The notes below the pieces were generated by a model. The model was not told the origin of the DNA. It saw only the letters and a program-made list of their open reading frames with translations, and searched no databases. The translations under genes were made by a program, and so were the position numbers. Below, piece after piece: positions 20,216-30,043 of a stretch of 64,000 nt of DNA (position 1 is its first letter; every line of letters begins with the position of its first letter). Location: assembly GCA_030653035.1 (NCBI GenBank), contig JAUSAB010000072.1:1-64000 (forward strand), read 5' to 3'. Source of the stretch: Desulfocapsaceae bacterium (GTDB lineage Bacteria; Desulfobacterota; Desulfobulbia; Desulfobulbales; Desulfocapsaceae).

Positions 20216-20953
20216 CTAATCAATGATCTTCTCACCTCTTATTCTTCTTTTACGGCCTGCCTCAGCTAACTTGCGCATTTTCTTTATCTCAGCCTGATAA
20301 TCAGCTCGACCATAGATCGCTGAACCAGCAACGAAAATATTAGCCCCAACCTCAGCCACTTCACCAATTGTCGCCGGGCTGATTCCGCCATCAATCTCGA
20401 TACCAACAGTAAGGCCCAGATCATCAATTCGTTTTTTTAACAGACTGATCTTGCGCAGGGTGGACCGGATAAACGACTGTCCGCCAAATCCGGGATTCAC
20501 GCTCATGAGCATCACCAGATCCACCTCCTCCAGGATAAAATCAAGCATCTCCAAAGGGGTGGCAGGATTCAAAACCACACCCGCCTTCTTCCCCAGTTCC
20601 CGAATACGAGACACCGTCCGATGGAGATGAGGACAAGCCTCAACATGCACAGTAATCCAGTCGGCGCCGGCCTCCGCAAATGACTCGAGATAGCGATCCG
20701 CGTTCTCGATCATCAAATGAACATCGAGAACCTTGGTTGTTACCTGACGTACAGCCTTGACAACCAGTGGACCGATCGTGATATTGGGAACAAAATGTCC
20801 ATCCATGACATCTACATGGATCACCTCGGCCCCGGCCTGATCAACGGCACGGATCTCATCACCTAGACGGGAAAAATCAGCTGACAATATTGATGGCGCA
20901 AATTGAATTTCCTGCATACCTTCCTCTTCTGTGAGTTTCGTTTCCCTCTTCAT
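20216..20953 (-). CDS. rpe: Ribulose-phosphate 3-epimerase
   Basis: A TIM-barrel epimerase of the pentose-phosphate pathway. Motifs FAPSILSADFSRLGDEI, VDVMDGHFVPNITIGP, VLMSVNPGFGGQSFI and IDGGI are all present with the metal-binding His and Asp residues. The ATG at 20953 overlaps the dprA stop (ATGA), which supports this start; a second ATG 12 codons in is possible and closer to the family N-terminus. 245 residues as drawn. Confidence 0.95.
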   Translation of the reverse strand: MKRETKLTEEEGMQEIQFAPSILSADFSRLGDEIRAVDQAGAEVIHVDVMDGHFVPNITIGPLVVKAVRQVTTKVLDVHLMIENADRYLESFAEAGADWITVHVEACPHLHRTVSRIRELGKKAGVVLNPATPLEMLDFILEEVDLVMLMSVNPGFGGQSFIRSTLRKISLLKKRIDDLGLTVGIEIDGGISPATIGEVAEVGANIFVAGSAIYGRADYQAEIKKMRKLAEAGRKRRIRGEKIID

Positions 20954-22077
20954 TCTTTCCTCTCCCTGACGACCCGACGGACTTCATCACCTGGCAGCAT
21001 CTCCACCAAACCCTCCAACTCCAAAAGGAGCAGAAACTCAGCCACCCGCCCTGGACTCAAACCAGAGCCCGCAATGAGCGCATCCCGTTTCATGGCATAG
21101 GGCTCGATCTGTTCCAACAGGGCAAGGGACGGGGGATCAAGACTTTCTGGTTCACCCCCAACCCCCAAAACTCCATTCTCCGGACCTTGCAGTCCTGAAC
21201 AAAGAGGGAGTTCTTCAAGAATATCCCTGGCTGAGATGACCAGCTTGGCCCCCTGTTGCAACAGCCAGTGCGCCCCAGCGCTTTTGAAAGAATCAACTTG
21301 CCCGGGTACGGCAAAGACATCCCTCCCTTCATCGAGAGCAAGCTCTGCCGTAATCAGAGAGCCGGACTTTCTCGCCGCCTCAACCACTACCACTCCATAA
21401 CTCATTCCGGAAATAATACGATTTCGAGCCGGAAAACGAAAGCCTTCCGGGGTTGTTCCTAAGGGATATTCGGTGACCAGAAGACCAGCACCCAGAATCT
21501 GTTCATACAACCGGCTATTCTGCTGGGGATAAATCACATCCAGCCCACAACCCAGGACCCCAATGGTGGCACCGGATGCTGACAACGCTCCAGCATGGGC
21601 CTCAGCATCAATCCCGAGCGCCAGACCAGAGACCACGGTGACCCCACGAGCCGCCAGATCTCGGGCCAAGGTAGAGGCAATCCGACGGCCATAACTGGTT
21701 GCCGCCCGAGAACCGACAATCGCCACACAACAAGTGCCAAGGAGCTCAATCCTGCCCAGGACATATAAAACAGGCGGGGGGGAATTTGTCTGCCGCAGCA
21801 AAGAGGGATAGTGCTGATCCTCAAGACAGACGGCTTGTGCTCCAAGCCCAGCCAATCGCTCCAGCTCTTTTTTACCCCTGTTCCGCACCTCGTCCTTATC
21901 TGACAACCCCAAAAGAGCTTCCGCCCGAATCCCGGCAACCTGTGATCGCTCTTTAGCCGAGGCCAGCAGGACTCTATCAGGGCCATCAAAGTAGTCGACA
22001 AGACGTCTCAATCCTGTCACCCCCAACCCCGGAACCAGGCTCAAGCTTACCCAATCAAGGATATCAGCCATACTCAC
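20950..22077 (-). CDS. dprA: DNA-processing protein DprA
   Basis: A single-stranded DNA-binding protein that loads RecA during natural transformation and recombination. The Rossmann-like core contains CVAIVGSRAATSYGRR, VVSGLALGIDAEAH, GCGLDVIYPQQN and FPARNRIISGMS, followed by the GSLITAELALDEGR motif and a C-terminal winged-helix-like stretch. 375 residues is normal. Presence of dprA does not by itself show competence. It is coupled to rpe. Confidence 0.95.
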   Translation of the reverse strand: MSMADILDWVSLSLVPGLGVTGLRRLVDYFDGPDRVLLASAKERSQVAGIRAEALLGLSDKDEVRNRGKKELERLAGLGAQAVCLEDQHYPSLLRQTNSPPPVLYVLGRIELLGTCCVAIVGSRAATSYGRRIASTLARDLAARGVTVVSGLALGIDAEAHAGALSASGATIGVLGCGLDVIYPQQNSRLYEQILGAGLLVTEYPLGTTPEGFRFPARNRIISGMSYGVVVVEAARKSGSLITAELALDEGRDVFAVPGQVDSFKSAGAHWLLQQGAKLVISARDILEELPLCSGLQGPENGVLGVGGEPESLDPPSLALLEQIEPYAMKRDALIAGSGLSPGRVAEFLLLLELEGLVEMLPGDEVRRVVRERKE

Positions 22078-22149
22078 CCCTTGCTACAGCGAAAAAAGGC
22101 TCAAATCTCGTAACCATTCAGCAACCCCATCTCCTCCTTTGTCATCAGC

Positions 22150-22180
22150 CTGCGAACTGTAACACCAGTACAGTTCGCAG
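22150..22180. repeat. Perfect 12-bp inverted repeat between rpoD and dprA
   Basis: CTGCGAACTGTA and its exact complement are separated by 7 bases. The site lies about 150 bp downstream of rpoD on the minus strand and 73 bp upstream of dprA. There is no T-run on either strand, so it is not a classic intrinsic terminator; it could be an attenuator, operator or weak terminator. A second short hairpin (TACCAA/TTGGTA) is near 22263-22279. Confidence 0.6.
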
Positions 22181-22329
22181 ACCTCTTTCCAGTACCTGGA
22201 GCAGTGCTGAACGATTACCTTTCAGAGGTAAGGGTACTTTATTTGTATACCCAATGAACAGTTACCAATTTTCTTGGTAAAAAGAGGAAAAAAGGAAGAA
22301 AAACATTCCCGGAGACACCTGACCGCCTG

Positions 22330-23976
22330 TTAGTCGGTCATAAACACCCGCAGTTCATCCAGGCGCGAAGGATGTTTCAGCTTTTGTATTGCCTGGGCCT
22401 CAATCTGACGAATTCGCTCCCGGGTAACCGCAAAACATTTCCCTACCTCTTCCAGGGTATGATCGCAACTCACGTCGATACCGTATCGCATCTGCAAGAC
22501 CTTGGCCTCACGCGCAGAAAGAGACGACATCACCCGGCAGAGACATTCTTTCAAGCTATCAACCATTGACGATTCATCGGGACCTATACTGCCACAATCT
22601 TCAATAAAATCAGAAAGAAACGATTCTTCATCAGCTCCAACCGGTGTATCCAGAGAAACGGCATCCTTGGCCGTTTTCAGTGCTGCCTTTATTTTTGAAA
22701 CATCACAGCCAAGATGTTCCGCCATCTCTTCAGGACTTGGCTCCCTGTTTTCGACACGTATAAAATCTCTCGTCACGCGCAACAAGCGGTTGATTGTCTC
22801 GATCATGTGCACCGGCAGGCGGATAGTGCGCCCCTGATCGGCAATACCGCGGGTAATAGCCTGACGAATCCACCAGGTGGCATATGTGCTGAACTTGTAC
22901 CCTCGATGGTAATCAAATTTCTCAACGGCCTTCATCAGACCGATATTCCCCTCTTGAATAAGATCAGGAAACTGCAGCCCACGATTGAAAAATTTCTTGG
23001 CAACCGAGACTACCAGACGTAAATTTGCCCGGACCAGTGATTCTTTTGCGTATTTCACGGTTTCCCGAGCCGATTCTATCTCATGCAGAGTCGCATTCAA
23101 GGCCCGATAACCAAAACCGAGCCCCTCACGCATCTGTCGGCCTACTTTTTTCTCAAGCTCCAAAGGGCTGAGTTCAAGCTCATCATGGCCTGCTGCCGCC
23201 AGCTTGTACTCCTGCATAACCTGCGCCCGAACCAGGCGGAATCGTTTTGCTAAATCATCCAGACCAGCGGCAATGCCATTGATACAGCGAGGACAAATGA
23301 GCCTATCCTGAAAGATCTCTGTTATTTTTGTCCCTTTATCAAGGATCTGCTGATAGATTTCCCTATCCTCGTCGGAGCCATCAGCACAACTAAGAAAACT
23401 CTGCCGCAACCGCTCTCTCTCTAGTTCAAGCTCTGTGGCCCGTGCAACCCGGTCAATAAACTCGTCATGTGCCTGGGCAAGAATATCATTCTGATCATCA
23501 GGGATCCCCTTTAATGCCTGAAAGATCTTTACCCGACCAGCCTGCAGCTCCTTCGCCACTGTCTGCAGAACGGGAATAGCCAGAGGAGTAGCCAACACCG
23601 CCCGTTGGACACGATACAACCCTTCCTCCATCATCCGCGCCAGCTCCAGCTCTTCTTCGTGGCTAAGCAGGGTCATGGTGCCCATCTCCCGCAAATAGAT
23701 ATTCATGGGATCAACGGTATGACCACTCTGCCCAGACGAACACCCGGCAAGATGACACCCCTCGTCTTCGTCCAGATCTACCGAGAAATCATCAATGCCA
23801 TCATCGTTTTTCGCCACAACTCCTTGCAGCCCTTCCACCCATTCACCAGAAAGCGAATGCTTTTCCAGAACAAAACCACCGGTGATTTCTGCAAGATCAA
23901 AGGCATCATCTTCAAGCAGATTGTCCCCATTTATAACTCCAGGCTCGTGCTTCTCAAAATCTTCATCCCCATCCAT
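22330..23976 (-). CDS. rpoD: RNA polymerase primary sigma factor RpoD
   Basis: The vegetative sigma-70 factor, 548 residues. It has a region 1.2 motif ([23 protein letters not shown]), a non-conserved insert region with a paired Cys (ICPRC), region 2 with [18 protein letters not shown] then [13 protein letters not shown], region 3 and region 4 ending in the [17 protein letters not shown] helix-turn-helix. The N-terminal region 1.1 is short and very acidic. It lies 189 bp downstream of dnaG, an arrangement found in many proteobacteria, although rpsU is not here. Confidence 0.97.
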   Translation of the reverse strand: MDGDEDFEKHEPGVINGDNLLEDDAFDLAEITGGFVLEKHSLSGEWVEGLQGVVAKNDDGIDDFSVDLDEDEGCHLAGCSSGQSGHTVDPMNIYLREMGTMTLLSHEEELELARMMEEGLYRVQRAVLATPLAIPVLQTVAKELQAGRVKIFQALKGIPDDQNDILAQAHDEFIDRVARATELELERERLRQSFLSCADGSDEDREIYQQILDKGTKITEIFQDRLICPRCINGIAAGLDDLAKRFRLVRAQVMQEYKLAAAGHDELELSPLELEKKVGRQMREGLGFGYRALNATLHEIESARETVKYAKESLVRANLRLVVSVAKKFFNRGLQFPDLIQEGNIGLMKAVEKFDYHRGYKFSTYATWWIRQAITRGIADQGRTIRLPVHMIETINRLLRVTRDFIRVENREPSPEEMAEHLGCDVSKIKAALKTAKDAVSLDTPVGADEESFLSDFIEDCGSIGPDESSMVDSLKECLCRVMSSLSAREAKVLQMRYGIDVSCDHTLEEVGKCFAVTRERIRQIEAQAIQKLKHPSRLDELRVFMTD

Positions 23977-24165
23977 AAATCCCCCTCCCGAGATTCCACG
24001 CCCTTATGTCAAGGAAAAAACAGAACATCCCTTCTCTTGCAACAAAATCACATAGTTCTCAGCTAAAGCACTATAGCAAGAAAAAATTATAAATCAATAA
24101 GTTATTGAAAAGAGGAACACTTAAACTGCACCCTCTCAACTTATTATTGGCAAACGCACAAACAA

Positions 24166-26031
24166 TTACTCCAGGGCCCGTAACTCTTTATCAATTTTCT
24201 GCTTTTCCAGAAGCAATTGCATCACGGCCTCATGCTCGTCCCGTGGCACATTTTCTATCTCCACTGTCAACTTACGATCCCTCTCCTTCAACTCCTCTTT
24301 TTTCAGCCAGAGCAACAACTCGGCCAGCTCTTCTTCAGTCCCTGAATAATGGCCGTTCTCAGAAGAAGCAGGTGAGGCGGCCAACAAGATCTCTGCGACC
24401 AAGGCACGTTCTTCTCCTTCGGGCAAGGCAGCAAGCAGCTCCTCAGGTTCAAACTCCCGACCCTTGGCATGCAGGGCCGCAAGCTGCAGAAACAAGACCT
24501 CTCCTACGCTGAAAGCCAACCTTTGTCTCAAGCCCGCCTGTTCCAGCCTCAAAAAATGGACAGGATAGAGCACCATATGAGCGACCAGACGTTTCTGGGC
24601 ACCATTGAGCCTGACTCGTTCTTTTCCTTCATGGGCAAAACGGTTCGGTTCTCTTTTTTGAGTGCTCGAAGAGTATTGCTGCTCCAGAGATCGCCTCGAC
24701 GCAGGAGTACCCGCAGGCGAAACTACCGGGGAATGGTCCGCGAGAAGCTCGCTCAACTGCTGGGCCGGTATCCCCAGTTTCTCACTGAAATGCGCAATCA
24801 CCACCGAACGCTGCAACGGGGATGCGGCCGCCTGCACCAGGGGCCGCAACTCTTCCACGATCTTCCTTTTTCCATCCAGGGTAAGCCCGTGCTCTTCGAT
24901 CAGTTTGGCCAGCGCGAACTCGGCAAGCGGGGTCGCACCATCCAGCAATCGCTCCAACTGCTCCAGACCCTTTTCACGGATAAAGGTGTCAGGGTCATGC
25001 CCAGAAGGCAGCAATGCCACTTTGGCGCTCATCTGCTCGGCCAGAAAAAGGGGGACCGCCCGGATCGCAGCCTTGACCCCAGCCGTATCCCCATCAAAAA
25101 GGAGGATCGCGTTTTCCGCGTAATGACGCAACAGCTTCAACTGGGGCCGGGTCAAGGCAGTTCCGAGCGGCGCGACCACATTGGGACAACCATGAACCAC
25201 CAACGAGACCAGGTCAAAATTCCCTTCCACCAGCACCACCCGCTGCCGGGAACGGATCTCGCCAGCCTGCTGAAAAAGCCCCAGCAACAGGCGGCTCTTG
25301 TCAAAGACCGGACTCTCCGGGGAGTTCATATACTTGGGCTGACCGTCCCCGACAATGCGTCCGCCAAAACCGCTGATCCTCCCCTTAGGATCAAAGATAG
25401 GAAAGAGGATCCGATCACGGAAACGATCATAGGTGCCACCCTTGTCATTTCTCACCAAGAGACCCACCGCCTCGGCCGCCGCGCTCTCCTCTCCCTGCAA
25501 CCCGGCGCCAAGGAAATTCCAGCCGACGGTTTCAACGGCAGGCGCATACCCTAACTGAAATTTCTCTTGAATTGCCAAGGGAATGCCGCGCCGTTCCAGA
25601 TACGCCCGCGCTCCCGCCGCGCCTTTGCCCTGCAACAGATAATCCCTGAACAGGCGGGCCGCCTTTTCGTTGATGGCATACATCGCCTTGCGCAGATGCT
25701 CCTTCTCCTGTTCTGCCTGCGAATACTGCTTTTCAGGAAGCTCAATCTGATATCGTTTGGCCAGAGTCTGAAGGGCGGTGGGGAAATCCAGGTTGTGATA
25801 TTTCATCATGAACGAGAAGACATCACCTGACTCGCCACAACCAAAACAGTGATAAAACTGCTGTCCCGGATGCACTGAAAAAGAAGGTGTCTTCTCGCCA
25901 TGAAACGGACAACGCCCCAGAAACCGCGCCCCCGCTCTTTTCAGGTCAACATATTCTCCTATGATCTGGACGATATCAGCCTGTTCCTTAACCTGGGCTG
26001 TTACTGAATCGCGATTTTCCGAATATCTCAT
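24166..26031 (-). CDS. dnaG: DNA primase
   Basis: Synthesises RNA primers at the replication fork. The N-terminal CHC2 zinc finger (GRCPFHGEKTPSFSV then FYHCFGCGESGD), the catalytic TOPRIM domain with VVLVEGNFD and LLFDGDTAG, and a C-terminal DnaB-interacting region are all visible. The ATG at 26031 is preferred to an upstream TTG; both have weak ribosome sites. About 620 residues, normal length. Confidence 0.96.
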   Translation of the reverse strand: MRYSENRDSVTAQVKEQADIVQIIGEYVDLKRAGARFLGRCPFHGEKTPSFSVHPGQQFYHCFGCGESGDVFSFMMKYHNLDFPTALQTLAKRYQIELPEKQYSQAEQEKEHLRKAMYAINEKAARLFRDYLLQGKGAAGARAYLERRGIPLAIQEKFQLGYAPAVETVGWNFLGAGLQGEESAAAEAVGLLVRNDKGGTYDRFRDRILFPIFDPKGRISGFGGRIVGDGQPKYMNSPESPVFDKSRLLLGLFQQAGEIRSRQRVVLVEGNFDLVSLVVHGCPNVVAPLGTALTRPQLKLLRHYAENAILLFDGDTAGVKAAIRAVPLFLAEQMSAKVALLPSGHDPDTFIREKGLEQLERLLDGATPLAEFALAKLIEEHGLTLDGKRKIVEELRPLVQAAASPLQRSVVIAHFSEKLGIPAQQLSELLADHSPVVSPAGTPASRRSLEQQYSSSTQKREPNRFAHEGKERVRLNGAQKRLVAHMVLYPVHFLRLEQAGLRQRLAFSVGEVLFLQLAALHAKGREFEPEELLAALPEGEERALVAEILLAASPASSENGHYSGTEEELAELLLWLKKEELKERDRKLTVEIENVPRDEHEAVMQLLLEKQKIDKELRALE

Positions 26032-26111
26032 AGTGACCAATAGTGACTTACTGCTGAACTTCTGTCAAAAAAACAAGAAATTCAGACACCCGTTATTATA
26101 AGGATGGAACC

Positions 26112-26229
26112 GTAGATGGGCAGGTAAGCGAAGCGTGCCCATCATGTCTGTATCGAGCCAAGGAGTTGATGGGCACGGCCTGTCAGCCTTCGGAGTCTCC
26201 ACTTCGTTCCGCTTGCCTGCCCATCCTAC
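26112..26229. repeat. REP-like palindromic intergenic repeat
   Basis: A 118-bp imperfect palindrome between dnaG and the TPR lipoprotein gene. The outer arms are GTAGATGGGCAGG with AAGCG on the left and their near-complement CGCTTGCCTGCCCATCCTAC on the right, and an internal TGCCCATC/GATGGGCA pair gives a branched fold. Its pattern matches the widespread GTAGG-TGGGC-type repeats thought to be mobilised by REP-associated tyrosine transposases, one of which (decayed) is in this window. A spurious minus-strand frame across it is not a gene. Confidence 0.7.
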
Positions 26230-26304
26230 ATTTACTCTACCAATAGCTTCGGCCATGAGTTGTGGGTGTTAGCCCACGTTAGATTAAAGTAGTTGAAACA
26301 ATCA

Positions 26305-26886
26305 TTATCCAGATTTGATCCGAGCCTGCCGCGCCTTCTCCGGTTCTCCCTGTTCCAGATAGGCCTTTTCCATCAACAGCCAGTTTTGCTGGATCAAGTC
26401 ATAATCCTTACCGGCCAGACTGTTTGACTTGATACAGAACTGGACGGCCTGACCATAATCCTTCTGCTCAAACTTCACCTGGGCCATCTCATGCCACAGC
26501 CGGGCATTCCGGGGCTCCACCCGCAGGGCCCGTTCCAAGGTCATTTCGGCCTGACTGAACTGACCAGTCCGCACGTTTTGCCGGGCACTGGCAAGCAAAG
26601 TAGCCGCAGCCTTTCCTTCCTCCGGCACGGGCACGGATTCCCGGCTGACACTGGGTCCAGGCTCAGGAGCTGGAGACGGAACGGGAGTGGGAGCAGAAAG
26701 GGGAGGGGGTGACGGAACAGGGAGCGGGACGGGGACTGGTCCGGCCGACAGATCAACTGGATGCTTTACCGAACATCCAGGCAAACACAGATTCAACACC
26801 ACAAGTAAGCTAACAGTACCGGCCATATGCCGAAAACGTCCATCGCCTGTTATCTTCATCAGCTTTTTACCTTCTTTCCTGATCAT
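26305..26886 (-). CDS. TPR-containing proline-rich lipoprotein
   Basis: A predicted lipoprotein of about 193 residues: a hydrophobic segment ending in LCLPGCS (lipobox), a proline/serine/valine-rich linker (roughly residues 45-85), and a C-terminal tetratricopeptide-like region (residues about 95-190: QFSQAEMTLERALRVEPRNARLWHEMAQ, then a second helical pair). The ATG at 26886 overlaps the PBP1B stop by one base (TGATG); MKITG ten codons on is an alternative. The link to PBP1B suggests a role in peptidoglycan synthase function (compare LpoA/LpoB activators), which is inference. Confidence 0.8.
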   Translation of the reverse strand: MIRKEGKKLMKITGDGRFRHMAGTVSLLVVLNLCLPGCSVKHPVDLSAGPVPVPLPVPSPPPLSAPTPVPSPAPEPGPSVSRESVPVPEEGKAAATLLASARQNVRTGQFSQAEMTLERALRVEPRNARLWHEMAQVKFEQKDYGQAVQFCIKSNSLAGKDYDLIQQNWLLMEKAYLEQGEPEKARQARIKSG

Positions 26887-29219
26887 CAATGAAACCAGCC
26901 ACGGATCGTATTCAAGACCTCAGGAACACGACTCTCCAGAGTGTCGGATGACGGACGGTGGGCACCTTCGGGCACAGTTCCCGCGACAAATGGCAACTTC
27001 ACATTCTCACGGGACTCACCACCAAGGGGGCTATAAACGCCCGCATCAATCCTGGCCCATTCAATCCCCTCCGGTTCCGTAAGCTCCAGCAGCTGAGGAT
27101 GCAGAGACTGCATGATCTTTCCCCACACTACCAGAGCGCCACTGGCACCCGTAAACGAGGTCGGCTTGTTATCGTCATGGCCAATCCAGACTACCGCCAG
27201 CCGGTCACCGGTAAAACCGGCAAACCAGCTATCCCGCATCTCATCGGTCGTTCCTGTTTTCCCGGCAGCCTGCACCGTCTCCGGGATATAGTTCAAAAGC
27301 CCTCTGGCGGTGCCATTGGTTATCACCCGCTGTAAGGCGGTATTGAGCAGAAAAACAGTTTCAGGTGGAAAACGCTGTTCCACGGACAACCCAAAACGCT
27401 GCACTACCTTGTTATCGACTGTCAGCACGCTGCCAATGACCCGCTGCGGCTGATAAAAACCACCCGTGGCAAAGACCTGATACATCCGGGCCACTTCCAG
27501 AGGCGACAGGGCCGCCGTTCCCAGCAGAAAGGAAGGGTAGGGCTGAAAGTCTTTAGCTATTCCCATCCGCTTTACATTATCCACCACCTTTTCCACCCCG
27601 ACATCCATTCCGATTCTGATTGTGGCCAGGTTATACGAATGGGCCAGCGCCTCATGAAAGGGCACCAGGCCATGTTCTTTCTTATCATAATTGGCCGGCC
27701 GCCAGTCCTTGGTGCCGGCAGCGGTGATGGTCAAGGCAGTATCCTGCACCGGGGTTGCCAGGGTATAGCCATTGGCCAGGGCCGTCAAATAAACAATCGG
27801 TTTGATAAGCGAGCCGATCGGGCGCTCGGCGTCAAGGGCCCGGTTAAAGCCCGACTGCGAGGCGTCGCGGCCACCAGCCATTGCCAGGATCTCCCCGCCC
27901 TCTCTGCTGCTGACAATCACCGCCCCTTCAAGCCCACTGGTGCCGGTACGTTTCTCCAGGACTGACAGCGTTTCTCCCAGATACTTTTCCACCCGCATCT
28001 GCACCTGAGGATCAAGGGTGGTCAGGATCTTCAGACCATTAGAGACAAGATCCTCCTCACGATAGTCCTCCTTCAACTGGCGACGCACCAGATCGAGAAA
28101 GGCGGGATAGCGGTTAAACCCGCTCTGCACCATCCCGGTCTTCTCCAGCTTGGCAGTCTTGGCAGTGGCATAGGCCTCCTCTGAGATCACCCCTTCGGAA
28201 CGCATCAGATCAAGCACTACCTGCCGCCGTTGCAGACAGCGTTCCGGAAACCGGCGCAGGTCGTAATAAGAGGGCCCTTTGATCATCCCCACCATCATGG
28301 CCACCTGGGCGGCAGAAAGGTCCTTCAACTCCCGCCGGAAATAAAACTGACTGGCCAGGCCAAAACCATGGACCGCCCGTCCCCGGTCCTGGCCAAGAAA
28401 GATCTCATTGGCATAGGCGGTCAGGATCTCGTCCTTGTTGTAATGGATCTCCAGCAGCAGGGCCATGATCAGCTCGTTAAGCTTGCGCTGCAGGGTGCGT
28501 TCGTTATTGAGAAAGAAATTCTTCACCAGTTGCTGGGTCAAGCTGCTGCCGCCCTGAACCATCTTGCCGGCACGGATATTGGCCAGCATCGCCCGCAGGA
28601 TTCCCAGCGGATCAACACCGACATGGCGATAAAAACGTTGATCTTCGACGGCCAGAAGGGTTTTGACCAGCAGATCAGGAAGCTCTTCCCGTTTAAACAC
28701 AATCCGGTCTTCGTTTTCCAGGGGATGAAAGCTGCCGATCCGGGCCGGATCAATCCGGGCCAGGGCAATATCGGCACCCGTATCGGAATGGGTGATCTTC
28801 CTGACCACCGAACCGGCAAACTCCACCGTAATCCGGGCCGACTTTTCCACACCATCAGGAAAGGCAAAATCCCTGGTCACCAGATGCATGACGTTGCCGG
28901 CAAGGTCATAGCCGCCCGGATCTTTCGCCGCCTTATCCTGACGATAGCCGGCCAGCTGCAACTCATCATCAAGCATCCCGACCGACAAAGGCAGGTCGGG
29001 ATACAATTCCAGAGGACGGGCGTACACCACGGCCGGCAAGGCCCAGCGTTTGCCGTCAAATTTCTGGCGGATCACCTTGTCCAGATAGGTGACATAGACG
29101 CCAAAAGCAACACAAACAAGGAGCACAAGCGGCACCGCAATCGCAAACACCGTCCACCCCCGCGGCCTGCGGCTCCTGAACCCCGTCTTTGGGGGGATTA
29201 TCTTTTTTCTCTCAGACAA
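26886..29219 (-). CDS. mrcB: Bifunctional penicillin-binding protein 1B
   Basis: A class A PBP with glycosyltransferase and transpeptidase activities, anchored in the inner membrane. One N-terminal membrane segment (about residues 22-47) is followed by a UB2H-like region (DDELQLAGYRQ, residues 80-150), the GT51 domain (EDQRFYRHVGVDPLGILRA, GGSSLTQQLVKN) and the transpeptidase domain with the SLIK active-site serine, SYN and KTGTT motifs. 777 residues. The UB2H-like segment argues for PBP1B over PBP1A and makes the coupled lipoprotein a plausible activator. Confidence 0.92.
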   Translation of the reverse strand: MSERKKIIPPKTGFRSRRPRGWTVFAIAVPLVLLVCVAFGVYVTYLDKVIRQKFDGKRWALPAVVYARPLELYPDLPLSVGMLDDELQLAGYRQDKAAKDPGGYDLAGNVMHLVTRDFAFPDGVEKSARITVEFAGSVVRKITHSDTGADIALARIDPARIGSFHPLENEDRIVFKREELPDLLVKTLLAVEDQRFYRHVGVDPLGILRAMLANIRAGKMVQGGSSLTQQLVKNFFLNNERTLQRKLNELIMALLLEIHYNKDEILTAYANEIFLGQDRGRAVHGFGLASQFYFRRELKDLSAAQVAMMVGMIKGPSYYDLRRFPERCLQRRQVVLDLMRSEGVISEEAYATAKTAKLEKTGMVQSGFNRYPAFLDLVRRQLKEDYREEDLVSNGLKILTTLDPQVQMRVEKYLGETLSVLEKRTGTSGLEGAVIVSSREGGEILAMAGGRDASQSGFNRALDAERPIGSLIKPIVYLTALANGYTLATPVQDTALTITAAGTKDWRPANYDKKEHGLVPFHEALAHSYNLATIRIGMDVGVEKVVDNVKRMGIAKDFQPYPSFLLGTAALSPLEVARMYQVFATGGFYQPQRVIGSVLTVDNKVVQRFGLSVEQRFPPETVFLLNTALQRVITNGTARGLLNYIPETVQAAGKTGTTDEMRDSWFAGFTGDRLAVVWIGHDDNKPTSFTGASGALVVWGKIMQSLHPQLLELTEPEGIEWARIDAGVYSPLGGESRENVKLPFVAGTVPEGAHRPSSDTLESRVPEVLNTIRGWFH

Positions 29220-29593
29220 AATTCAAAGTACCACTCAATAGAAAAAACCAGAAAGCTCTGCACCTACTACTGGATAGGCAGATACGGCAACATAGCAGAT
29301 TCATGAACCAGAGATTGAAATTCGATTGAAATTTCAGTTTATTATTTATTTTGACTTTCCATCTTCCACCCCATAATATCGTTAGATACGGAAAACAACA
29401 ACCAGAGAAAATACAATCAGCGAATAGACTAAAAATTGGTTTTCTCACATCTCAAAATAAATGGGGAAATAAGCAGGAAATCCATTCACCCATAGCACAA
29501 TTATACATTTAACAATCTGAAACAGGTTATCGTCCAGAATGTTAAATGAGAGAATTTTGACAAGAGTAAAGATTTGACCCCCTTATTTCTCGT
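29220..29593. other. Non-coding gap at the left edge of the accessory region
   Basis: No supportable gene. The sequence is A/T-rich, upstream of PBP1B on the minus strand, so it should hold the PBP1B promoter, and it runs into the first mobile-element debris. I see no strong hairpin or clear promoter in it. Confidence 0.5.
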
Positions 29594-29636
29594 GGGGAAT
29601 ATTGCGAAACTTTAAATATGAAGAACGTCCCATTTT
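29594..29636 (+). mobile_element. Solo right end of a REP-associated transposase element
   Basis: In the plus frame the bases read GNIAKL then stop, matching the C-terminal GDITKL-stop of the transposase at 33408. The following 23 bases (29614-29636) repeat the element terminus at 33407-33430 with few differences (AAATAT, AAGAACGTCCC, ATTTT). It therefore looks like the terminal scrap of a second copy, directly abutting the truncated ISL3 gene. Confidence 0.65.
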
Positions 29637-29906
29637 CGTCCCGTGAACAGGGCAATTGACCCGGCGCGGTGCATAGCGGAAATAGGCTTTGAACGACCAG
29701 ATCGGCAGATATTCAAACAGACGCAGCGGCTGCCGGTCATACACGCTGCACCGCTTACCGCATGCGGGGCAGATCGGCCGACTATTGCTGCGTGGCTCGA
29801 TATCAATGACCAAGGCTTCAATGCCGCCAATAATTTCAACGCAGATGGAACCGTAAACGAACGACTTGAACCGTTCGACCTTATTGAGTAAAGTTTTAAT
29901 CAGCAT
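29637..29906 (-). pseudogene. ISL3-family transposase, N-terminal fragment
   Basis: About 90 residues of the N-terminal zinc-binding part of an ISL3 transposase: MLIKTLLNKVERFKSFVYG, then CPACGKRC and the YAPRRVNCPVHG motif with paired cysteines. The catalytic DDE domain is missing because the sequence is cut at the REP-element end at 29636. The full family is about 400 residues, so this is a dead remnant. Confidence 0.85.
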
Positions 29907-30019
29907 TGCCTTTCCTCTGGATTGGATAAGATTGTTTCCGTAAAAACCATCTTAGCTATCCACGAAAGGCAATGCGCTATTTTTTACTGCCATCTACCCA
30001 CAGATTCTGCGGTAGAGCC
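29637..30019. mobile_element. Truncated ISL3-family insertion sequence with one terminal repeat
   Basis: The fragment includes the transposase start and upstream DNA as far as a terminal-repeat-like end near 30003-30019 (GGCTCTACCGCAGAATC on the minus strand), which resembles ISL3 ends beginning GGCTCT. The other end is absent. It lies immediately upstream of the kinase-like gene at 30044 and may have replaced its promoter. Confidence 0.65.
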
Positions 30020-30043
30020 AAACAAAAAGAGATTGGTGGAGTC

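Noticed and set aside
26065-26256. A 63-residue minus-strand frame
   Set aside because: It coincides with the palindromic repeat and its residues follow from the repeat sequence; no ribosome site.
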